Shown: piece after piece, positions 36,301 to 49,000 of the stretch
Numbering within the stretch: the stretch's first letter is position 1
Layout: every line of letters starts with the position of its first letter
Origin: Henckelia pumila
Taxonomy: Eukaryota; Streptophyta; Magnoliopsida; Lamiales; Gesneriaceae
Assembly: GCF_033568475.1 (NCBI RefSeq)
Contig: NW_027331840.1
Location: 806,001 to 870,000 of the forward strand
Direction: 5' to 3'
DNA: 64,000 nt
Translations under genes and position numbers: made by a program
The notes under the pieces: generated by a model
What the model saw: the letters and a program-made list of their open reading frames with translations, nothing else
Database searches by the model: none
Told to the model about the DNA's origin: nothing

Positions 36301-37150
36301 TAATTCTTATTTGAAAGAGAGGAACTAACAACTCTAGGATCAAAGCTGGAGATATCTAAGTGATAAAGTCCATTCTTCACTTTACCAATCCCCATTGGCT
36401 TCCCAGTGCATAGGTCCTGAAAGAGACAAAAGTGTGGGTGAAAAATAATGAAACAATGATGGTCTTTGGTGAAGCGAGACACATATAGTAAGTTGAAGTG
36501 AAATTGAGGAATTGATAGATTAAACTACCGTTTGAGGTGGAGTCTTTGTGCCAGAGACAGGGTCATATGATATACAATGTGAGAATGTGACAACATGTGA
36601 TCCAAAAAAGGATTTTGAGTACTTATAATCTTGCAAGAGACAGAACCAGAAGGGAGATCAGAGCTCATAAGAGGTTTGGTGAAGCTGATCTGGCTTGGTA
36701 TGCACTTACAGTAGCTGAGGAGGAGGATTATTCAAAGCCAAATACATATGATGTAGTTATGGCTAGTAAACATAAATACAAGTGGATGGAAGCTATGAAT
36801 GAAGAGTTGAACTCACTGGAGAAAACATTATGCAAGACAAGGGCAGAAGTGAGGTTGACTGATCCAAGTGAGTAACACTAGTTTTGTTACCATTTGGCAA
36901 TTGGACAATCCCATTGGCACCAACATAGGGAACCACATTATATAGATTAACATCATGACCAACCATGTGATCATTAGCTCCAGTATCCACTATCCAGTCT
37001 GAACACCAATATTCATGAGAAGTACCTGCCATATTAGCATAAGCTAGAACCGAATCAGTAGGCGTGTCCTTCTCCAACAGCTTCAAAATGGCAGCATATT
37101 GCTCTGGTGTAAAAGTGACAGTTGGAGCACTTTCAGGATCCACGGCCCCA
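33353..37150 (-). mobile_element. Ty1/copia element, partial, minus strand
   Basis: Minus strand, in order: protease (DWIVDTGANDHM, about 37000), GAG-pre-integrase and integrase (HQRLGHVS; YTPQQNGVVERKHRHI), reverse transcriptase (VYKVKYHPDGSVDKFKARLVAKGY; LLLVYVDDIVISG) and RNase H (SRSSAEAEYRAMA; HCDNKAAMYIA). The 3' LTR begins on the minus strand at about 33501 (TGTTAGAAGTTGC) after a GAGGGGGAG purine tract and runs to about 33353. Gag, the primer site and the 5' LTR are not seen. A fossil with few breaks in pol (about two), plus one nested insertion. Confidence 0.85.
36600..36830 (+). mobile_element. Nested copia fragment of opposite orientation
   Basis: Plus-strand sequence LSTYNLARDRTRREI and KYKWMEAMNEELNSLEK is the stretch that precedes the reverse transcriptase in another copia family. 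It sits inside the minus-strand copia element between its protease and integrase parts. Fossil fragment. Confidence 0.7.
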
Positions 37151-37884
37151 ATGTCTAGAGTTAGTGAAGGAAGAGTGAAATAACCATTGATGCCCAGAAA
37201 TTATTATAAAAAATACTTAAAATTATGAGGGCATATTGATAAGCTCACAATTCAAACTGGTATATTTATGGGGGTTATAGATTATAGATTATAGAATAGA
37301 AGATTGTAGAGATAGATATGTATATATAAGTAAATGATTTATCTCTCATTGTGATTTGTTTCGAAAATATGAACCATCCATAAAAATTTTGATAATGTGT
37401 GAGGATCTTATTCTCATTCTATTCAACTAATCACAGGAAACTGCGGAAAGCAGACGTGAATAGACACCTCAAGATAAAGAGGTTTTACCTCCAAAAACTT
37501 CAAGTTTTGCTCGGCCATCTATAATACTTCACATTTCAAAGAAATTAAACCTCTCACATATGCATTGTTTTCTTTCTTGACATTCAATTCTCTGTATTGA
37601 TTTCTGTACATTTGGGTTTTACAGAGTTCGATATGACTTCATAGAACTAGAGTTGACATTATATGCGCTCATTGTGGTTTGATTGTAGTTAAAATAGTAT
37701 TCATTGATATAATTGGCTAGCTACCACACTTGTAAAAACACAGAAAGCATAAAACAGAAAAAGGAAAAAAATGCAATCTTGGAAGGCGTTTGACAGTGAA
37801 ATGAGGCATGCATTACAAGATATTGCAGCCATTTTTTAGAGGCAAAACAAGAAAAAGAAGGGACATTAATTATTGCAGAAACGA
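37151..37884. other. Spacer without a recognised gene
   Basis: AT-rich. The last part is probably PLR 3' UTR. No ORF or repeat of note seen. Confidence 0.5.
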
Positions 37885-39762
37885 TCATAGGTAACGCTTC
37901 AGATACTCGCGCATTCGAGTGTAACGAACTTGAGGATAAAGCTGTGAAGCTTCTTCTCCATTTTCACCAATCTCAAAGTTTGTTAGGCTTCCTTCATAGA
38001 AAATATGATAGAAATGTCCCATTCCAACTTGCTCAACAAAGTTGTCACTCCCTGCGTTATATATGTCGAGGAGAGGTGAAAAAAAAATTAGATTTTTAGA
38101 ACTTTTTATTTCCACTATTGTAGATATATTGCTTGGTTTACTTGAGAATTATTAATTCGCGTATCAATTTATTCCCATCTTTCATGCAAGTACTCTTATT
38201 ATTTGGACCATATATATAGTTAATTGACCCATCAACAATTATTTACCTTTTAATTGAGCTAGGAAGTCTTCTTCTGACACGGTCGTTTTCTCCAGTGTTT
38301 CTCCCGTGAGATTCTCCCATATTTCGACCAACTCTCTTTGAGTTAGAATGTTTTCCGGTGGCCTCAAGTACAATGTCTTGTTTAACATTCGAGGGTCGTC
38401 GATCGACTTTATCGTATACGTCGCGATATCATCTTCATCCATATATATCGCTAGTATTGTTAAAAAAAATCATCAAAAATAAGATTAGGTCCTCCCCTCA
38501 AATTGTAGAGTACTTGTGATCTAAATGACCATACCTATTTAGAGGAGTTTTGCTAAAAACATGCATCTAACATAATATATTAGTGTCATATTCTCCTAAA
38601 TTATTTCTAATATATGCACGCATTATATATTTTAGTTCCTGATTTTTCTTTCATACCGACGTGCATGATACATTAAAACAATTTTCTTTTTAAGAACTTG
38701 AGAAGTTATTTTTTTTATAAAAAAAAAGAAGAAGAAGAAGAAGAAGAAGAAGAAGAAGATTAAGTAATAGAACAAGTGTGTATTGACTAAATATTTAATT
38801 AATTAATACACAAAAATTTAAATAATAGTAAGGATATAGATAAAATGATAAAATGAAGGGGAATGTTACATACAGAGGATTACACGTTAGTTTGCATAAT
38901 ACACTTGAAATTACAAAAATATATTTGTACTTTATTTGAAAAAATTCTTTCCAAAATAAGTCAAAACAGTTATATAATTGTATAACCCAACGTCTCACCG
39001 TCGGTGGTGTATACATAGCATTTTTTTTAACTCAAAACAGTTATATATATAGCATTTCCCTAAAATGAAATAGGTAGGTGAAAGAAATTAATAGGATCGG
39101 GACCTTTGACATTTCCATGTCCATAGAGGGAGAGTTTGTGCTTTGGAGGAAGAAGGGTTCCCATCTGAGAGAGATTTCCGGCAAAATATCCGGCGAAACA
39201 GTTGGCGGAGACATATGTGTGAGGTATGTTAGCTTCTTCGATGGCTTTTCTTACAATCATTTTTTCATCAAAAGTAACTCTTCCTGGCTCCAGAGCATGC
39301 TCCATTCGAGCAGGGTCCAACCCAAACTCCGAAGGCAAGAATCGCTGCAAACAATTAACCATATATTATATCAGTGTTTTAGGAATTACATGAATTAATT
39401 AATTTTAGATATGAAATTAAGTACTTTCGTACCTTGATGTTTCCAGCTTCTTTAATGGCGTGGACGAGTTTGAGCTGCTGCAAGAGATTGTGGGTCCTGA
39501 AATGAACCCCCGACATGGCGGAAACCACCACGTCCACTCGCTTGACGGCCTCCACCAAGCTACGGTGGTCGGAAAAGGATCCCTCCACCAGCTCCGCCCC
39601 TTGCCGCTTGAACTCCAACAACAGCTGCAATTTGTCGATGTCGAGGCCGATCTCCGGGCGGCGGAGGATGTATGTAGGGTGGCCCTCCGCCAAGCTTGCC
39701 TTGACAAGCCTCTTGCCCATGTAACCTGTTCCACCCACCACAAGAACTCTACTTTTTTCCAT
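37885..39762 (-). CDS. PLR: Pinoresinol-lariciresinol reductase
   Basis: Four exons (39762-39433, 39344-39104, 38450-38247, 38051-37885) give 313 residues, the usual PLR length. PLR uses NADPH to reduce pinoresinol to lariciresinol and then secoisolariciresinol in lignan synthesis in the cytosol. Visible: the NADPH loop VVGGTGYMGKR (residues 8-18), the RPEIGLDIDKLQLLLEFK region, RFLPSEFGLDPARMEHALEPGR, the catalytic Lys138 in FDEKMIVRK, VSANCFAGYF, DEDDIATYTIKSIDDPRMLNKTLYL, and a C-terminal YLKRYL. All borders are GT-AG, and exons 2 and 3 join across K-AIYMDEDD. No break is seen. Close relatives (isoflavone and phenylcoumaran benzylic ether reductases) share the fold, but the pattern fits PLR best. 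Which enantiomer it uses cannot be read from the sequence. Confidence 0.88.
38724..38760. repeat. (GAA)n microsatellite in PLR intron 2
   Basis: About ten GAA units inside the long second intron (38451-39103). Confidence 0.9.
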
Positions 39763-39789
39763 ATCTTCAAGACTAATATATTAAGCAGT

Positions 39790-39802
39790 GGTTATATATA
39801 GG
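39790..39802 (-). promoter_or_regulatory. PLR TATA box
   Basis: The minus strand reads CCCCTATATATAACC about 30-40 bp before the ATG at 39762. If this TATA is used, the leader is only a few bases long. Confidence 0.5.
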
Positions 39803-41384
39803 GGATCGGATCGGAGTTTGATTTCTTGAAAATCTGAAGTGGAAGTTACTCAAATAATGTTATATTATATAACGTCCATAAGAATTCATGTATGAAAACG
39901 ACACACACTTACTATCGAGGTGTTCATCGTTTGATTCGGTTTGAATTTGTCTAATTTCGGTTCGGTTTTCTGGTTTTTGGTTTATGAAAAATACAATCCG
40001 AAGTCAAACCATTTTACTTCGGTTCGGTTTTTATACTATAACGGACTGTTTTATATGGTTCGGTTTGATCGTTTTTATCATTAATAATACATAACACAAT
40101 TAAAGATATTATACTGTTGAAAATGAAACCGATGGTCTATCTTAATTTCTTTATGTCAAAATTAAATATTAATTTCAGCGTCGATCATCATCGACTCTAT
40201 GGATTCTAAAGAAAACCAAAATCAACTTTAAGAAAATTTTCTTAAAAATCTTGTTTTAATCTGAAATTCATGAATATAATTAACTCCTTGAAAATGATTT
40301 ATTACGCGTTAATTTAACGTATTTATATTAAAATATTAAGTAATAAGTTCAAACATTGCTATATATATATATATAGTCTGTATTAGTATTACGATAAAAT
40401 TATTTTCTTGGTTTACTACCAATATATATAACCTAAAAAACAAAACTTTAATTAGCTTCAAAAAATAGTTTTATTTTGTACCAAAAAAAGGAGGTTTTGC
40501 TGATTTAACGCATATTATCTCTATTTTTATTATTCTTTAGCAAAATAACTTAATTATGAGTATTTCAAATTAGTAATACAATAATAAAGCTTAAACGTAA
40601 TAATAAACAAAGAAAATATTAAGTTAATTTACTATATTTACAACAACAACAAAAATCGTATGTGCGTAATGTTAATGGATAAAATATGGTTAAAATACAC
40701 AAGTACATAAGATCATATGCATTTTGGGAGCATCTGCTAACTTAAATTTGTAAAAATGGAGTTGTTTTAATTTTTGGTATAAATATAATAAATAATGTGC
40801 CTAAACAAATTAATAAGTTGTCTGTGAGGTCGAGTTAAAAGAATTTGCGTTAGGTGAACAACCGGCACCATATTCATTCTATATTATTTAATTATTTGAA
40901 AACGCGTACAACCAATTGTGGCTTTATGTTTATAATTTAAAAGCCATCTTTAACGATAACTTTATCTTTAATATTCCCGGACCCTACCACATATATTATA
41001 TATATCACAAAATTCCTATTAAACGGATTATCTCGTTAATTTTGCGAAATTGATTTTTTATTTGATTCAAGTTGTAAAATAACTATTACTTTTATTCTTA
41101 GATGTTTATGAACCAAGATGCTAACTTTAACTTTTTTGTATTTGAAATAAGATCATATTAACGTGTAATTATGTGGAGTTTATGATATTTATTTTTAATT
41201 ATCAATTGTTATAAAATTCAAATTTTGCCAATAACTATCTTGCCATGATTTATATTAAATATCCGACGAATATTATTGAACAAAAATAATTAAAAATGAG
41301 GAGCATCGTAGCTATATAAACTTTTAAATTGTACCTCATTCGGAAATGAAATAGAATTTCAAACATGTAGATTTTTTCCTTTTC
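39803..41384. other. AT-rich spacer with a GGTTCGGTTT repeat fragment
   Basis: 39920-40075 repeats GGTTCGGTTT phrases (GATTCGGTTTG, TTCGGTTCGGTTTT, TGGTTCGGTTTGATCG) after GAGGTGTTCATCG. It resembles one end of common small plant DNA transposons, but no second end was found. The rest is AT-rich with a TA tract near 40360 and no gene. Confidence 0.45.
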
Positions 41385-41642
41385 AGCTGATGAAAAACTA
41401 CAGGCTGAAATTTGCTGTGTGTGTGTGTGTGCTGTAAATGGTAATGCCAGATTAATATGGGACGATGTTGATGCATGTCAAGCACATAAAATAAGAACAC
41501 AAGCAACTGGATTCTTACAGAACATGATACATATTAATATAGCTGCGAAACATCAGTAATACTAAAATCGTTACTGGGGTTGCAACCAAACACTTATTTC
41601 ATCTCTAAATAAAAGTCAGTTCGAATAATCAGAAACACGTCT

Positions 41643-43615
41643 TTAATATGGGACGATGGATTCTATGAGTTCTTGAAGAGGAGCAAGTTCCTTCTTGTCT
41701 ATCAGCATGAATTCCTGCATAATTAAAGCAAATCTTCATCAAATTGAAACTGTGAAACGAGGGGATGGATATGTGCGAGATGCTACCAAAAGAACCAAGA
41801 ATATCAAGAATAATCGTGTATGGTCGAGCGATATCCAGCTAGCTGCAGGCTCTAAGCCCAAAAATGATCTGATGCTAGATTCATTGTTTGCACAAAGAAC
41901 TAACATGTGAGGATAAAATAAACAATTTACTGGATAAAAAATAGATTTTGTTAAGTAAGCTAGGAAAGTTTTGATGATTTCGAGCTGAGTGGTGATGAAA
42001 TATAAGTCAAACACTGAGATACCAAGAATAAGGAACTTACACAGGTAAATAGTATGAAATGCTTGAAACATGTATTTAGATGTGCCTCCTCCTTGAGACT
42101 CACAATCTTCTGAAAATGAGAGTGATATATATGTGCATATACACGAAACAGGCGTTTGAATATGGTCTTCACTACATCCCTGAAATTTGAAGGGAATGGT
42201 GTGCCTACAGTATTTTATTTTGTCAGTTTGATGTGTTATCACATAACTAGAGGACAGAAATCCCAAGCTAATTAAGAGAATCATGACCAATGCATACTCA
42301 AGGAGGTGACGCTAAAAAGTATTATTACCGAGCTTCTGAGGAAATATTGACTCGTCATCCAATTGGGTTTCAATCCAATCCATTAAATACTCAACATATT
42401 TAGGAGCTGAAACTTCAATAGGTTTCTTGATTTGTACGCCGTCTGCCCATCTATATTCGTATCTGCAAAACAATTATGGTTAGTGGCTCCGTTTGGTAAC
42501 ACTTAAGATTTCTAAGTTTCTTCAGGAAGATGGAGATGACGGTATCATTGACATTATTAACTGGAAAGATGTTTCTGTGAAACATTTGTCCTCCGAAAAT
42601 AATTGAGACATACTTGGGGCCGGCTGACATTGTAGGGCAGTTCTCTGGTGTGCAGAACTCTGTAAGGGTTCCGTAAAGAAGGTTCACTTGATTGAAGAAA
42701 TCCACAGCTGAAAAGTAAAAATTAATAATCAAGAAGGCTTTCTAATTCTGATCCTCAGAGTGAGAATGGATGCACAAAGTAAGGGAAAAAAGTAAGGCAT
42801 TCTAAGCATCTGTTAGTTTCCAAAATATAATTAGGGTTCATGGAATTATACCCATTAAAACTTATAAAAATATAATCATCCAAATAAGGCACGAGATATA
42901 TCGAAGGCTTAAATTAAGAGAAGCAGATTAACATAGAGGTGTAAAAGAGTCAAACTTCAGTTGAGTTCATAAAAGTTCACGAGCTCGTAAACTAAAATTG
43001 AGCTCAGGCACAACAATCTTAAGCTCCACTGGACCTGAGATGAATTGGCTTGACTGACTGATAAGCAGACTCTACTCAACTTACACGTCTAGATTGAAGG
43101 GGTGCATACGCTGTCTCACTATTAAAAAAAGACAACATGATGTTTGTTCGTTAGTTATTTTTTTCCCATTAATTCAATAAATCAACACGCTTGTACTGAT
43201 TTGCATGTTTATCTAATATCCAAACCAAAACTTAAATAATGTAAATTCAAAAAAATGAACTTAATAAGCATACTTCCACCTAATTCCAAACACACGTAAT
43301 TGTACACATGCAGAGGGGGAGAAAGATAGTACTGTTGACAGCAAGCCATTCATTTATATCCTCGCCAGGTGGTAGCCTTACAGCTTCTCTCAAGTTTCCA
43401 CTACCTAAAGTGGCATCGATATGCTTTCTCAGCTGTGCCCCCTGACAGTTGATCATATTGATTGAATCATGTAACGTGGTGGCTCGTAAAATTAAATATA
43501 AAGGTATGCAGAATGCAAAATGTGGATGCAAGGCATCCAGAAACAGAAAGCAAGTATAACATGAAATTCACCAAAAATCGAACAGTGAGGAGTGATGGAA
43601 TGTAAAGAATGTGGC

Positions 43616-43677
<62 letters not shown>

Positions 43678-45068
43678 AAGGAAAGAACGTGTAACTACCC
43701 TTTTACAGTGTGCATCCTCAATGAAATGAGAATGGAATTTACATTAACACAAACTAAAATTCAAGTTTCCCTTTTGGTGTGGCATCATGATGTATGGCAA
43801 ATAAAGTTGAAATTTCCTTGGAGAATAGAGAGGTGCAGACAGGTGTCACATAATCAAAAGAAGTATAACATTTGAAAATATTTAAAATCATCAGTCAAAA
43901 CACATCAAAGCTCTCAATTTATAGGAGGTTCAGATTTATTTTGTTTCTGCCAGCAGAAAACAGAACTGCTTAGAGGTTTAAAATTGAGCATTCGTCAAAC
44001 TGAAGTTCTTCACAACAGGGCAATAACTGAGAAACAGGATATATCACAAAAATTCCACCTTACTGCCTGACGGTGCACTTTTTTTTGGACGGAATGTTTT
44101 TTGGTTCCTGTTTGAGAAATTAAAAGCAGAGCTCATAAATAACAAGAAGCACTCAACAGAAATTATCGGTAACAAATAAACATATTAAAGATAAGAATGA
44201 ATGGATAAAGCCTTAAAGGTAATTGAGATGAAGATAATGGAAACAGCTACAGGCCAGTTTAGCACCATAAGATAATTCGATAAAAGGATTTAAGAAGCAC
44301 TAGCTTCACAGTCTTCATGTTTAACATGCAGATGATCACAAATTTTCAATGTTCAAACATCGCTCAGTTGTTCCTTTAGGGAAACAATTTCCTATAGACA
44401 TGTTATTGGTTAATAAATCACAGGGATTCAAATAGCAGAGATGTTCATTTGACTCACTGGACTAGGATCACACCTCCTGCCGCTCAACTGAAAAATAAGC
44501 CGTGTCTCAATTCCTTTATTCACGGTTACCCAATCTACTAGCACATGTTATGACAAATCTCCAGGAAAAAATGTAATTTGTTCCGTGCTATCAGAACTTA
44601 AGGATTCAACTGTCCTCCGGACAACATATGGATTCACTGGCAAAATCTCACAAACAAGCTATGTTCCCAATCCCCTTCTTCACAATCATAAGCTATTGAT
44701 GCATTCTGTACCCTCAAAACTTGATGGCTTACACCTTTTACCCTTCATTAGACTCCTCCAACATGAACTTTTTCTCTTCGAAAAAATTCAATCTTTAAGA
44801 TAAAAAAATCATTTCGTTCTTGAAAAATCATCAAGACAGCAACAAAAGAGAAAAAGAAAAGGATAACACAGATCACACAAAAAAACCCAGATGACAATAA
44901 TCAAGAAAAGCCAAACACAACAGATTAACATCAACAATACAAAGAATCAATCCAAGAAAGGGACAGATCTGACGTAAATCAATCACAAAACGAGATATGA
45001 GATCAATACACCACAAATGAAATGTTATTCAGGAACAGAAATCACCTGCCCAGGCCAAAGAGACTCAT
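41643..45068 (-). CDS. MOB1: MOB1 kinase activator, intact
   Basis: Seven exons (45068-45046, 44107-44059, 43441-43333, 42707-42614, 42462-42329, 42204-42041, 41714-41643) give 214 residues, matching the length of plant MOB1A. The protein starts [20 protein letters not shown]. The zinc site is complete: Cys79 and Cys84 (EFCTPENC), His161 and His166 (HIYHSHF). The acidic patch regions and C-terminal IVPY are present. MOB1 binds NDR/LATS-type kinases and SIK1-type partners and controls growth, cell division plane and gametogenesis. All introns are GT-AG. It is divergent from CYP65, with 958 bp between start codons. It is the intact member of three MOB1 copies in the window. Confidence 0.95.
43617..43672. 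repeat. (GA)n microsatellite in MOB1 intron 2
   Basis: About 27 AG units. The same site in the four array fragments holds only about 7-11 units (as CT on the plus strand). Confidence 0.95.
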
Positions 45069-46026
45069 GGCTCCGGATAGAAAGATGGAACGAAAGGGCG
45101 ATGAAAAGAGAGATTATTCACACACACAGAGGAATATGTTGGCGTATTTATGGGATTGGAGCAGTTGTCATAAATATTAGAGGAAACGTCGAAAAAAGCT
45201 GTCGAGCACTGACTTCCCCTCCAATAATAAACACAACAGAGCAGCGCAGGTGTGGGGTCCAAGAGTGATGTAATAAAATGTCTTTTTTATTATATATAAT
45301 ATATAATATAATAATAAATTAAATTTCCTAAAAATATTTTTATGTTATTTTTTCATGCATTCATAAATATTCTAAAACACATCGTCAATTTAGATTTGGC
45401 TCGTCGACCAATCAACCCCATCACCCTAAAATTGCGGGTTGGGTTAATTGTGTTCTTTGCGGCGCCTTAGGACCCCGGGCCGGATTACCAAATTCTTTTT
45501 TCTTCTTCATCATGATTGATAAAAAAAATTATATGATCGATAATAATTTATATATAATTGATTAATTTTAAAATTTATATTATTTATAATAATTTATGAT
45601 GGTTTCATGAATATTTAAATATGTATATTATTTATAATTATTTGTCTATGATTTTTTCAAATTTTTAACTTTTTTTAACAAAATAAAATAAAATTTATGA
45701 GATGGGCCTATGTGAATTAAATCAATGTGGCCCATATAGCTAATAGCCCATCCTTTTTCACCCTTTCTTCCCCGACGATCAAAACATTTCGCATTGCCCA
45801 TCCTCTCGCGAACCACCGAACCAGCACACAACTCGGCTTTAATCTCGTTTTGGGTTCCTTTCAATTTCTCTTTCTCGACTTTTTTGGTTTATTAATTGTC
45901 TTTATTTAGCGATAATATTAAGGAATTTATAGTTTACGGTATCACCAAACTATTCCAAAATTCTCAGCTCAACGGAACCTAATCTGACTCTGTCCGATTT
46001 TCTGGGAAACTGAAGTGTTGCCAGAG
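45069..46026. promoter_or_regulatory. Shared divergent promoter region of MOB1 and CYP65
   Basis: Close to CYP65 are three copies of the plant site II core (TGGGCY or its complement): GATGGGCCTATG (about 45700), GTGGCCCATAT (about 45730) and TAGCCCATCC (about 45745). Site II elements are typical of constitutive and cell-growth genes. The centre is AT-rich. The region is partly duplicated at 31.2-32.7 kb. Confidence 0.6.
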
Positions 46027-49000
46027 ATGGGGAAGAAGCAACACAGCAAAGACCGGATGTTCATTACGAAAACGGAGTGGGCCACCGAGTGGGGTGGCGC
46101 CAAATCCAAAGAAACCGGAACCCCCTTCAAACGCCTTCCTTTCTATTGCTGCGCGCAAGTATCCTTTTCTTTTTGGCCTCCCAAATTCAGAGCTTTCGTG
46201 ATTTTAGTAGTTCTTCTTGATTAATTAAATGATTGATTATAGTTTTTTTTTTAATGCAGTCTCACGTTTACCCCGTTTGAAAACCCTGTTTGCACAGCAG
46301 ATGGAAGTGTATTTGAGATGATGTTAGTTATTTACTGCAGTGGACTAACTCTTTCTCATGTTTATTTTAATCATTTTGTTTTTAAATTTGAAGTTGGAGT
46401 TGAAGAACTCTGATGTTGAATTTTTTTTTTTCAATTGGATTTAGGTATATTATGCCGTACATCTTGAAGTATGGGAAACATCCGGTAACTGGATCTCCGC
46501 TCAAGCAGGAGGATTTGATTCCTCTCACTTTTCACAAGAATTCTGAAGGTAAGTCATGTGTTATGTTTAATGGTTTTGAGTTTTCCTTTGTATTAAAGTT
46601 TGAAATATGTGCAGAGAAGATTGTGGTTGAAATATATTCAGTTAAATATCCCAGCCTCATTCATTCAATCATTTGAATGAACATGGGCAGTTTAAATCTT
46701 GCAGTTTTATTTGATAATGATGAGCTATCTACGCTGTTTATTACAGTTGTTTAACAATTTATATATGAAAAATAATCGTGGCATGGGCTTATCTGCCAAA
46801 GTTATTTTCTGCTCTGCCCGCTTGAACCTTGAGTTATTTGAGATTAATATTTTATTTCCTAGTATACTAATTGTATGTTGCTAACTACTTCCGGTACTTT
46901 ATCTTGCCATTCTTCGATGAGGCATTGTTATATTTCTTCAAGGGGGCTGCTGTGGGTTTGAGATGAGGGTTTCGGTATTAGTGGCTGGTGGCAACAGTGA
47001 TATATAACAAAAGGATAACAGAGAAGATGGAAAGAGGTTTTGGGCGACAAGATCAACAGATGTAACTATTTGTAAGGGTGTGGTGAAGTGGGTGGAGTCG
47101 GCTCACGAGGTTGTTGAGTTGACAAGATTCAAGCTTGACTACTCGAGTATTTTGAAGATGCAAGTTTGAGCTCAAGCATAGTGGTTGTTTGCAAGCTTAT
47201 TTCTTAGCGTTTTAGATTTTTTTAATAAATTTTTTATTCAATTAAGATTTTATCTAAATTTATCTATGAACTTATGACCATACTAATGAATTAAGTTCAA
47301 GGATTGATATATCGAGTCTTCTGATCGTGAGCTAAGTATCAATACTTTGAGCTAGATGAGCTCGAATTTTTGAATTCGAGCTCAAGATCATAAGTTCCAT
47401 GATTTCAACTTGTTTACTCTCCCAAGCAGATGGCAGTGGATGGGCACAATATCAAAACCTCGGTGGGAAGCATAATTAATATGATTGTTAGCCACGATGC
47501 ATAGAGATGTTCTGTACGTTTGATAGCTAAGTTTACTCCCGCTGCTGTTGCAGATAATAAGCTTGAGAAAAGATTACATCAGCCATACTTTTTGATCTAG
47601 TAGGACCTTTTGGAAATTTTAACTTTGATTTCCTAATCTTAGAATTTCAGGCTCTTTTAACTTTTAAACTTTACATTTATTATAGTGGGTTTAATACTAT
47701 TCTCGTTTTGCAGGAGAATATCATTGCCCTGTTTTGAATAAGGTCTTTACTGAGTTCACACATATAGTTGCTGTGAAGACCACTGGAAATGTGTTCTGTT
47801 ACGAGGTACATTTTTTTCCTGTTGGATTTTCACGAAGTTGAACTTTTTCCTGTTGATATCTTCGTTCATTTAGTCGTTGTTGCTGCCTAGGCTATCAAGG
47901 AATTGAATCTCAAAGCCAAGAACTGGAAGGAACTTCTCACTGACGAACCATTCACCAAGCAAGACCTTATAACCATTCAGGTGGAATATGTTGCACCATG
48001 CATTTTTTCACCGAATGGATTGATGCATTTTTTCACCGAATGGATTAAATATTTGAATTACTTTTCATTTAAATAATGGTTTAAGTCGGTAACAGTTTGT
48101 GTTTGGTTTTCCCGAGTAGAATCCCAATTTACTTGATAGCAAGACTCTGGTGGATTTTGATCACGTCAAGAAAAATTTAAAAATCGACGACGAAGGTGAG
48201 TTTCTATCTATGGATTTTTTAGATGCCTGCTTTCCCTTTTTTTTTTTTTTTTTTTGTGACTACCACATTATAGTCAACCATTATGTTTCTCCTGTGGCAG
48301 AATTAAAGAAAATGGAATCAGATCCGTCTTATAGTATAAACATTAATGGTGATATCAAACAAATGCTTGAAGAACTTGGAACTGAGAAAGCAAAGGAAAT
48401 TGCATTACATGGTGGTGGCGGAAACAAAGCAAAAAATGAAAGAGCGGTGGCCCTAGCTGCCGTTTTAGCTGCAAGATCACGTATCAAGGACGACGCTGAC
48501 TCAAAGAGCGATGGCATGCCCAAGCAGACATACAGTATTGTTGATGCGGCTTCTGCTGCAGTTCATGGAAGAAGTGCAGCTGCCGCAAAATCTGATGCCG
48601 GTAATAAAACCGCTGCTCGAATAGCCATGCACATGGCTGGGGAGAGGACACCAGTAAATGCAAAGCTGGTTAGTTTTAGCTTTTGATATTTATGTATTTT
48701 CTCGGAATCTATAAGCTTGGCTGATTCTATGCAGTATGCAGAAACATTTAATTTTTTTGGAAAACTGTTGGGTTCTTAACTTGTTATTTTTAAGGTGCTG
48801 ACTTTTCTGATCTATTCATATGCAAACATGTAAAAACGTGAAGATCGAGGGAGAAGTTAGAAGTGTTGAATGCAGCTCTTGTTATATCTTCCTTTTGTAC
48901 ACAGAAATTTCAAAATGTTGCAAGCACTTGCCCGAATTAAGGATGTTATAATTAAGAAGTATGAAGGATCATATAGTTTAGAGAATATTGCATCTGACAT

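Noticed and set aside
41695-41910. Plus-strand frame [16 protein letters not shown]
   Set aside because: Antisense of MOB1 exon 7 and its intron.
43609-43875. Frame with a long REREREK run
   Set aside because: Translation of the GA microsatellite within MOB1 intron 2.
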